Of a stretch of DNA of 64,000 bases, positions 59,222 to 64,000 are shown piece after piece. The notes beneath the pieces are model-generated. The model worked only from the letters and a program-made list of their open reading frames with translations, was not told the DNA's origin and searched no databases. Position 1 is the first letter of the stretch. Each line of letters begins with the position of its first letter. The DNA comes from Skermanella aerolata KACC 11604 (lineage in GTDB: Bacteria > Pseudomonadota > Alphaproteobacteria > Azospirillales > Azospirillaceae), in contig NZ_AVFK01000004.1 of the NCBI RefSeq assembly GCF_000936425.1, positions 243,882 through 307,881 on the forward strand, given 5' to 3'. The position numbers were made by a program, and so were the translations under genes.

Positions 59222-59887
59222 TCAGCGGTAGACGATGTCGTCCTGTGCCGCGCGGGCGAACTCGTAGATGCCGGACCAGACGATGGTCCCGCGTTCCAGA
59301 TCCACCATCTCGAAGACGATCTGGTTGTATCGCTGGACCATGCCGTTGGATGGGTTGCGGCTATCCACCGACGAGATACGGCCGCCCAGGCGGTAATCGC
59401 CGCCGGCCTGCGCCTTAGTCAAGCCGGTGGTCGCCTGATCTACGACGCCTTGGCGCTTGAGGTCGCGTTCCTGCGCGACCATCTCGGCATAGTGGCGGCC
59501 GACGAAGACCATGCGCCCCTGGGCGTTGCGGTTGAGGCCGACGCGCAGGCGGTCGGTTATGGCGTTCTTGTTCAGCCGCTGCGCCGACTCGTTTTCGAAG
59601 AACTCGCCGTCGACGATGATCTGCGGCGGGCGCGCCGCCGATGCCAGCACCGGGGTCGACATCATGTCGCGCATCATGCGGTCGGTCATCGAGACGATGT
59701 CCTGGCCCTCGATCCCGACGCCGGCAACCGGTCCGCGGGTGCCCGGATCGAGTTCGACCACACGCATGCCGGAAACGTTCTCGCTCTTCGACTGGCAGCC
59801 CGCGACCAGGGCGGAAACCGCCAGCACCGCCAGCGCCTTGACGATGGTCCTCGGTCGGACGGTTTCCGCAAGGTTGATGCGCAGCAT
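59222..59887 (-). CDS. lpoB: LpoB-like penicillin-binding protein activator
   Basis: The 221-residue lipoprotein has a signal ending SALVAGCQSK. The core QDIVSMTDRMMRDMMSTPVL and the closing VFEMVDLERGTIVWSGIYEF match LpoB, the outer-membrane activator of class A PBPs. AGGA precedes the ATG. It begins the five-gene envelope operon lpoB, TPR lipoprotein, ycfL-like and two unknown exported proteins. Confidence 0.8.
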   Translation of the reverse strand: MLRINLAETVRPRTIVKALAVLAVSALVAGCQSKSENVSGMRVVELDPGTRGPVAGVGIEGQDIVSMTDRMMRDMMSTPVLASAARPPQIIVDGEFFENESAQRLNKNAITDRLRVGLNRNAQGRMVFVGRHYAEMVAQERDLKRQGVVDQATTGLTKAQAGGDYRLGGRISSVDSRNPSNGMVQRYNQIVFEMVDLERGTIVWSGIYEFARAAQDDIVYR

Positions 59888-59964
59888 GGGTAATCCTGTG
59901 ACAAAAATGGATTATCGGCATTTATCAATTATTCTCGTAAATTGGTAGGTAAATAGCGTCTTTT

Positions 59965-59990
59965 GGAACCAGGGAAGCGCTTGGACCGTC
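59965..59990 (+). promoter_or_regulatory. Candidate EcfG-type promoter
   Basis: GGAAC (59965-59969) and CGTC (59987-59990) are 17 bases apart; consensus GGAAC-N16/17-CGTT, one mismatch. It precedes the small orphan gene at 60075 by a leader of about 80 bases. Confidence 0.4.
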
Positions 59991-60074
59991 TTTTCGCACT
60001 CGATTGTTGTGACAGCGGCGGTGGGTTGTGCCATAATGACGCCGTTCGCTTAACATGGCCTGTGAGTGCCGGTG

Positions 60075-60356
60075 ATGAACGTCAACATACCGCCTCCGCC
60101 GCCGATCGTCTCGAAACCGTACAGTTCAGCTTCGGCAGCGCCCGTCTACACACCCCAGCCCGCAGTGGCCGCAGCCCTGCAAAATGCAGGCGTGACCCAG
60201 ACGCAGACGCTTCAGGCGGCCACCGCCACCGCACGGGCAGAGACGCCGCGCCGGCCGACCAGCGGCACCGAAACCGGCCAAGCCGTCGACACCAGGGCGC
60301 AGGCTCTGTCGAGCAGATCGCAGGGGCGTGGCAAGATCGTCGATATCAAGGCATAG
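60075..60356 (+). CDS. Hypothetical small protein
   Basis: The 93-residue protein opens with a proline run (MNVNIPPPPPIVSKPYSS) and is rich in Ala, Thr and Gln with no membrane segment or signal. It is not recognised. A GTG at 60066 would add three residues. It is divergent from lpoB, has a stress-type promoter upstream and a strong terminator after it. Confidence 0.5.
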   Translation: MNVNIPPPPPIVSKPYSSASAAPVYTPQPAVAAALQNAGVTQTQTLQAATATARAETPRRPTSGTETGQAVDTRAQALSSRSQGRGKIVDIKA

Positions 60357-60407
60357 GCCGGGCTTGGCTTGGACCGGATAATGTACCCGTCACGAGAGCG
60401 GGCATAA

Positions 60408-60435
60408 AAAAACGCGGGCCGAAGCCCGCGTTTTT
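60408..60435. terminator. Bidirectional intrinsic terminator
   Basis: AAAAACGCGGGC and GCCCGCGTTTTT pair perfectly around a CGAA tetraloop. It separates the convergent orphan gene and the ClpP-like gene. Confidence 0.87.
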
Positions 60436-60469
60436 CATTGGCCGTTCAGGCTCCGGTCCAACAGGACCG

Positions 60470-61075
60470 TCAGCCTTCGATGCCGTCCGAGTTGTCGATG
60501 ATGCGGCTGACGAGGCCGTAATCCTTCGCCTCTTCGGCGGACATCCAGTAGTTCCGGTCGGTGTCCTTCTCGACCCGCTCCAGCGGCTGCCCCGTCTCAC
60601 GGGCGATGATCTCGTTGATGCGGCGGCGCATCTTGATGATCTCCTTCGCCTCGATCGCGATATCCGTCGCCCGTCCGCCGGCGCCGCCGAGCGGCTGGTG
60701 GATCAGGAAGCGGGTGTTCGGCAGGCAGAGCCGGTTTTCCTTCTTCGCGGCCAGATAGATGTGGGCGCCGGCACTGGCGACCCAGCCGGTGCCGATCACC
60801 TTCACCTGCGGCTTGATGAAGCGAATCATGTCGTGGATGCTGTCGCCCGATTCCACGTGTCCGCCCGGCGAGTTGATGAAGATCCGGATCGGGTCGTCAT
60901 TCTCGACCGACAGGGCGAGGAGCTGGGCAACGGTGCTTTCAGCGACCTTCTGGTTGATCTCACCGAAGATCGTGATCGTGCGTGACTTGAACAGGTTTTG
61001 AAGAACCGTGCTGAAGGGGGCCGGGGTCGGCTTTGGCGTCTCTTCCTTCGGTTCCTCGTCCATGACCCAAAACAT
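60470..61075 (-). CDS. ClpP-family serine protease, non-canonical
   Basis: AGGAGA five bases before the ATG at 61075 fixes the start, giving 201 residues. [16 protein letters not shown], then [14 protein letters not shown] with the nucleophilic Ser, FLIHQPLGG with the His and [15 protein letters not shown] with the Asp show an intact triad. Canonical ClpP has ASMGAFLL where this has ASAGAHIY, and the acidic N-terminus (MDEEPKEE) is unusual. No clpX is nearby, so it may be a second ClpP-like subunit. A long in-frame stretch back to 61324 overlaps the RNase gene and is rejected. Confidence 0.82.
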   Translation of the reverse strand: MFWVMDEEPKEETPKPTPAPFSTVLQNLFKSRTITIFGEINQKVAESTVAQLLALSVENDDPIRIFINSPGGHVESGDSIHDMIRFIKPQVKVIGTGWVASAGAHIYLAAKKENRLCLPNTRFLIHQPLGGAGGRATDIAIEAKEIIKMRRRINEIIARETGQPLERVEKDTDRNYWMSAEEAKDYGLVSRIIDNSDGIEG

Positions 61076-61160
61076 CAAATTCTCCTCGGACCTCACACCG
61101 CGCAAGAGCGCACGGAGCATTTCGTTCGCTTGACTTGCATAGCCGGATTTGACTGCCGGT

Positions 61161-62408
61161 TCAACCTGCACCCACAGGACTATGACGAGCGTCTCGCCTA
61201 TTCGACAAAAGGTCGGGCAGAAGATCGGCGAGCGCCGGGCCGCGCCGGGCGCGGGTAAGCTCGACCAGACCCAGCTTCGACATTCCGTAAACGTTGACCC
61301 CGGAAGGATCATCGGCGGTGGCATGGCTCAGCGCGTCGAGCACGCGTTGTCCGCCGGACTCGAAGCCCCGGCCTGACAAGTTGATGAAATCGACGATAAC
61401 GATGCCGCCGATGTTGCGCAGCCGGAGTTGCCGGGCGATCTCGCCGGCGGCTTCCAGGTTGGTCGCCAGCACGTTGGGCCGCTCGCCGCCGTTGACATCG
61501 ATGACGGTCAGCGCCTCCGTCCGGTCGATGACGAGGCCGGCGCCGCCGGGCAGGGGGACATGCCTGCTGGTCAGCCGGGCGATCTCGCCCTCCAGGTCGT
61601 AGCGCTCGAACAGGGGCTCGGGACCGGCGTGGCGCTCGATCAGCGGAGCGATGTCGGGCGCCATATCGGCGGCCCAGGCGTTCAGATCGGCAAGGATGCC
61701 GGGATCGGCGACCAGGATTCGGGACACCACCCGGCCGCCCTGCTCGACGACGGCGCGGATGGGAGCCGCAGGGCCGGACAGCAGCGGAAGCGGCGCTGTC
61801 GAGCCGCATTGCTGCTCGACATTCCGCCACTTCACGGCCAGGGCCTCGGCCTCGGCCGCCAGCACCTCGGCTGACACGTTCAGGGCGCCCGCGCGGACGA
61901 TCCAGCCGCCGCCAAGTCCAGCCGTGATGCCGGCGATGGTCTGCGTAAGCTTGGCCTTGGCGTCGCCCTGGGCGATCCGGCGGGAGATCGAGATGCCGGG
62001 TTTGAACGGTGTCAGCACCAGGAAGCGGCCGGGCAGGGTCGCGTCCATGGTCAGGCCGGGGCCTTTGTCGCCGCCCGGCTCGGCCTTGACCTGGACCGGG
62101 ACAGACTGGCCGGCGCGCAGCAGCGTGCCGATGCGCGATGCATCGACCCGCGCGGCCTTGCGGCTGGCCGGCGCCGCGATGCGTAGGTCGGCGGCATTGA
62201 GCAGGCCGGCGCTGGGACCGCCTATATCGACGAAGGCGCCGTTCAAGGCAGTGACCACCCGGTCGACCCGCCCCAGCACGATGTCGCCTAGGCGACTAGG
62301 CCGGTCGTCGCTGTCGATGTGGAGGTCGGTGAGGCGTCCGTCCTCGACGACCGCGGCGCGCATGAGCGGGCCGGCGTGGTCGATCAGGATTTCGATTTTG
62401 CCGGTCAA
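61161..62408 (-). CDS. rng: Ribonuclease E/G family protein
   Basis: Starting at a TTG at 62408, just past the maf stop, the product is 415 residues. An S1-like domain is at residues 35-100 ([20 protein letters not shown]), and the DNase-I-like catalytic core has [10 protein letters not shown] and [10 protein letters not shown] with the Mg-binding Asp residues. The CxxC zinc link and small domain of RNase E are absent; the protein stops soon after [17 protein letters not shown]. This short form is common in alphaproteobacteria. It processes rRNA or mRNA. Confidence 0.85.
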   Translation of the reverse strand: MTGKIEILIDHAGPLMRAAVVEDGRLTDLHIDSDDRPSRLGDIVLGRVDRVVTALNGAFVDIGGPSAGLLNAADLRIAAPASRKAARVDASRIGTLLRAGQSVPVQVKAEPGGDKGPGLTMDATLPGRFLVLTPFKPGISISRRIAQGDAKAKLTQTIAGITAGLGGGWIVRAGALNVSAEVLAAEAEALAVKWRNVEQQCGSTAPLPLLSGPAAPIRAVVEQGGRVVSRILVADPGILADLNAWAADMAPDIAPLIERHAGPEPLFERYDLEGEIARLTSRHVPLPGGAGLVIDRTEALTVIDVNGGERPNVLATNLEAAGEIARQLRLRNIGGIVIVDFINLSGRGFESGGQRVLDALSHATADDPSGVNVYGMSKLGLVELTRARRGPALADLLPDLLSNRRDARHSPVGAG

Positions 62409-62410
62409 CT

Positions 62411-63025
62411 CTACCCGTCGGCGCTGATGAAGCGGGCGCTGGAAACGAAGCCCGCGCCGTACAGCATGTTGGACACCTCGAACAGCGGCAGTCCCACCAC
62501 ATTGCTGTAGGAACCGCCGATCCACCGGATCAGGGCCGCCGCCCGGCCCTGGATGGCGTAGCCGCCAGCCTTGCCGAGCCACTCGCCCGAGGCGATGTAC
62601 CCTTCGGTTTCCTCATGGCTGAGCACCTTGAAGGTAACGGCCGTCTGGACCGTCCGGTCGAGCCGCCTGCCGTCGGGCAGTACGAGGACGACGCCGCCAT
62701 AGACACGGTGGCGCCTGCCGGACAGGAGTTTGAGGCAGGTGCGCGCCTGGGCTTCCGTTTCCGCCTTGGGCAGTATCCGGCGGCCGCAGGCGACCACGGT
62801 ATCCGCCGCCAGCACGAAGCTGCCGGCATGGCGGGATGCCACCGCGTCAGCCTTCTCGGCAGCCAGCCTTGCGGCATGCTGGGAGGGAAGCTCGTCGCGA
62901 TGCGGAGTTTCGTCCAGGTCTGCGGGGTCGATGCCGGCCGGTTCGATACCGATCTGGCGCAGCAAGTCGAGTCGCCTGGGGGAGGCCGAAGCCAGCACCA
63001 GCGGGGAAGGCGCCGGAACTGTCAT
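62411..63025 (-). CDS. maf: Maf-type nucleotide pyrophosphatase
   Basis: The 204-residue protein opens with LVLASASPRRLDLL, the Maf signature. AADTVVACGRRILPKAETEAQ and YAIQGRAAALIRWIGGSYSN are further blocks. Maf proteins hydrolyse non-canonical or modified NTPs (dTTP/UTP type). It lies between infA and the RNase gene, an order conserved in alphaproteobacteria. Confidence 0.93.
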   Translation of the reverse strand: MTVPAPSPLVLASASPRRLDLLRQIGIEPAGIDPADLDETPHRDELPSQHAARLAAEKADAVASRHAGSFVLAADTVVACGRRILPKAETEAQARTCLKLLSGRRHRVYGGVVLVLPDGRRLDRTVQTAVTFKVLSHEETEGYIASGEWLGKAGGYAIQGRAAALIRWIGGSYSNVVGLPLFEVSNMLYGAGFVSSARFISADG

Positions 63026-63074
63026 GACATGCCGGTCATGGATGACCTGGTCATCGTCAGGTCGATGCCGAAAA

Positions 63075-63293
63075 TTACTTGAAACGGAATGTGATTCGGC
63101 CCTTGCTGAGATCGTAAGGGGTCATTTCCACATTCACGCGGTCGCCCGCCAGCACGCGGATGCGGTTCTTGCGCATCTTGCCCGATGTATGGGCCAGCAC
63201 TTCGTGGTCGTTGTCCAGCTTGACCCGGAACATGGCGTTCGGGAGCAGTTCCATCACGGTGCCGGAGAATTCGATAAGATCTTCTTTAGCCAT
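63075..63293 (-). CDS. infA: Translation initiation factor IF-1
   Basis: The 72-residue OB-fold protein is full length: [20 protein letters not shown] at the start, then [20 protein letters not shown] and [11 protein letters not shown]. It binds the ribosomal A site during initiation. It starts the infA-maf-rng unit. Confidence 0.97.
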   Translation of the reverse strand: MAKEDLIEFSGTVMELLPNAMFRVKLDNDHEVLAHTSGKMRKNRIRVLAGDRVNVEMTPYDLSKGRITFRFK

Positions 63294-63542
63294 AAGTCCT
63301 TTGGTCCGCTCGAGGGATTGCGCTATGGTTATGTGCGCTTTGGTTAAGTGATTGTCGCCATCGCGCCGGTCAAGACGCTTTCCCGGCGCGGGCGAACAAT
63401 ATGCCCATGCGCGGCAAAACGATACTGTCCAGTTGACAAACTTTTGCCCTAAAGAGAAGGGCGCCGGAGATGACTCTCGGGCGCCTTTGCAGCAATCCGA
63501 CCGGCACAGGGCAAACGGCGCCGGTCGGATATCTTACAATAT

Positions 63543-64000
63543 CTACTGCCGTTCGACCATCAGCTTCTTGATTTCCTGAATTGCCTTGGCCGGATTCAGG
63601 CCCTTCGGGCAGGTCCGGGTGCAGTTCATGATGGTGTGGCAGCGGTACAGCCGGAAGGGATCTTCCAGGTTGTCCAGACGCTCGCCGGTGTATTCGTCGC
63701 GGCTGTCGGCGATCCAGCGATAGGCCTGGAGCAGCACGGCCGGACCCAGGTAGCGATCGCCGTTCCACCAGTAGCTCGGGCAGCTCGTGGTGCAGCAGAA
63801 GCACAGGATGCATTCGTACAGACCGTTGAGCTTCTCGCGCTCTTCCGGGCTCTGGAGACGTTCCCGGTCCGGCGGGGCCGGCGACTGGGACTGGAGCCAC
63901 GGCTTGATCGAGGCGTACTGGGCATACACCTGGTTCAGGTCGGGGACCAGGTCCTTGACCACCTTCATGTGCGGCAGCGGGTAGATCGCGACGTCGGCCT
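63543..64000 (-). CDS. sdhB: Succinate dehydrogenase iron-sulfur subunit (5' end outside window)
   Basis: About 152 C-terminal residues are visible; the frame continues past the window edge with [32 protein letters not shown] and [17 protein letters not shown] carry the cysteines for the 4Fe-4S and 3Fe-4S clusters. It links succinate oxidation to quinone reduction in complex II. An imperfect GC-rich hairpin at about 63458-63487 after the stop may be its terminator. Confidence 0.95.
   Translation of the reverse strand, partial: ADVAIYPLPHMKVVKDLVPDLNQVYAQYASIKPWLQSQSPAPPDRERLQSPEEREKLNGLYECILCFCCTTSCPSYWWNGDRYLGPAVLLQAYRWIADSRDEYTGERLDNLEDPFRLYRCHTIMNCTRTCPKGLNPAKAIQEIKKLMVERQ

Noticed and set aside
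61076..61324. N-terminal extension of the ClpP-like gene
   Set aside because: It overlaps the end of the RNase E/G gene in another frame, and AGGAGA marks the ATG at 61075.

Overview
The window is GC-rich, densely coded chromosomal DNA of an alphaproteobacterium. Gene order suggests Rhodospirillales, probably the Azospirillum/Skermanella neighbourhood: hflK-hflC-DUF2065-Do protease, mreBCD-mrdA-rodA, miaA divergent from serB, ilvB-ilvN-ilvC, infA-maf-RNase E/G, and an alpha-type SspB. The taxonomic call is inference from gene order and composition. No phage, plasmid, IS element or CRISPR array was seen.

Layout: (1) 1-3.5 kb, a dgcN-dgcA-ade cluster for D-glutamate/D-amino acid and adenine breakdown. 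(2) 3.6-5.3 kb, a visibly lower-GC two-gene cassette: an ImmA/IrrE-like protein whose zinc site has decayed, plus a small partner. (3) 5.4-11 kb, a uracil-DNA glycosylase-like protein and a methyltransferase, small orphan genes, a class V aminotransferase, and a stress-type pair (DUF3618-DUF2383 fusion and YihY) behind a GGAAC-type promoter. (4) 11.5-22 kb, an exopolysaccharide locus. (5) 22.3-27 kb, sspB next to a tmRNA-like acceptor structure, thyX, and a TrpXYZ-like ABC importer. (6) 27-27.7 kb, a decayed PIN-domain toxin gene. (7) 27.7-33.3 kb, apbC and the hflKC-DUF2065-Do protease membrane quality-control cluster. (8) 33.4-37.3 kb, a periplasmic copper-handling cluster. (9) tRNA-Lys(CTT), then the rod-shape operon mreB-mreC-mreD-mrdA-rodA. 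(10) 43.6-50.7 kb, branched-chain amino acid synthesis (leuA, ilvC, ilvN, ilvB) with an ECF sigma gene between. (11) miaA/serB, an unknown membrane protein, and a topoisomerase III-like gene. (12) 56.2-59.9 kb, an operon of LpoB-like, TPR and YcfL-like envelope proteins plus two unknown exported proteins. (13) 60-64 kb, a small orphan, a ClpP-like gene, RNase E/G, maf, infA and the 3' part of sdhB.

Points of most interest are the degenerate-protease cassette, the tmRNA-like acceptor structure beside the gene for the SsrA-tag adaptor SspB, and two short unannotated leader peptides: one before ilvB with paired rare TTA and paired GTC codons, one before leuA that is rich in leucine. Next come the stress-promoter module with a fused DUF3618-DUF2383 protein and an envelope lipoprotein operon with undescribed members. 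Family names are given from recognised motifs; no database search was possible.
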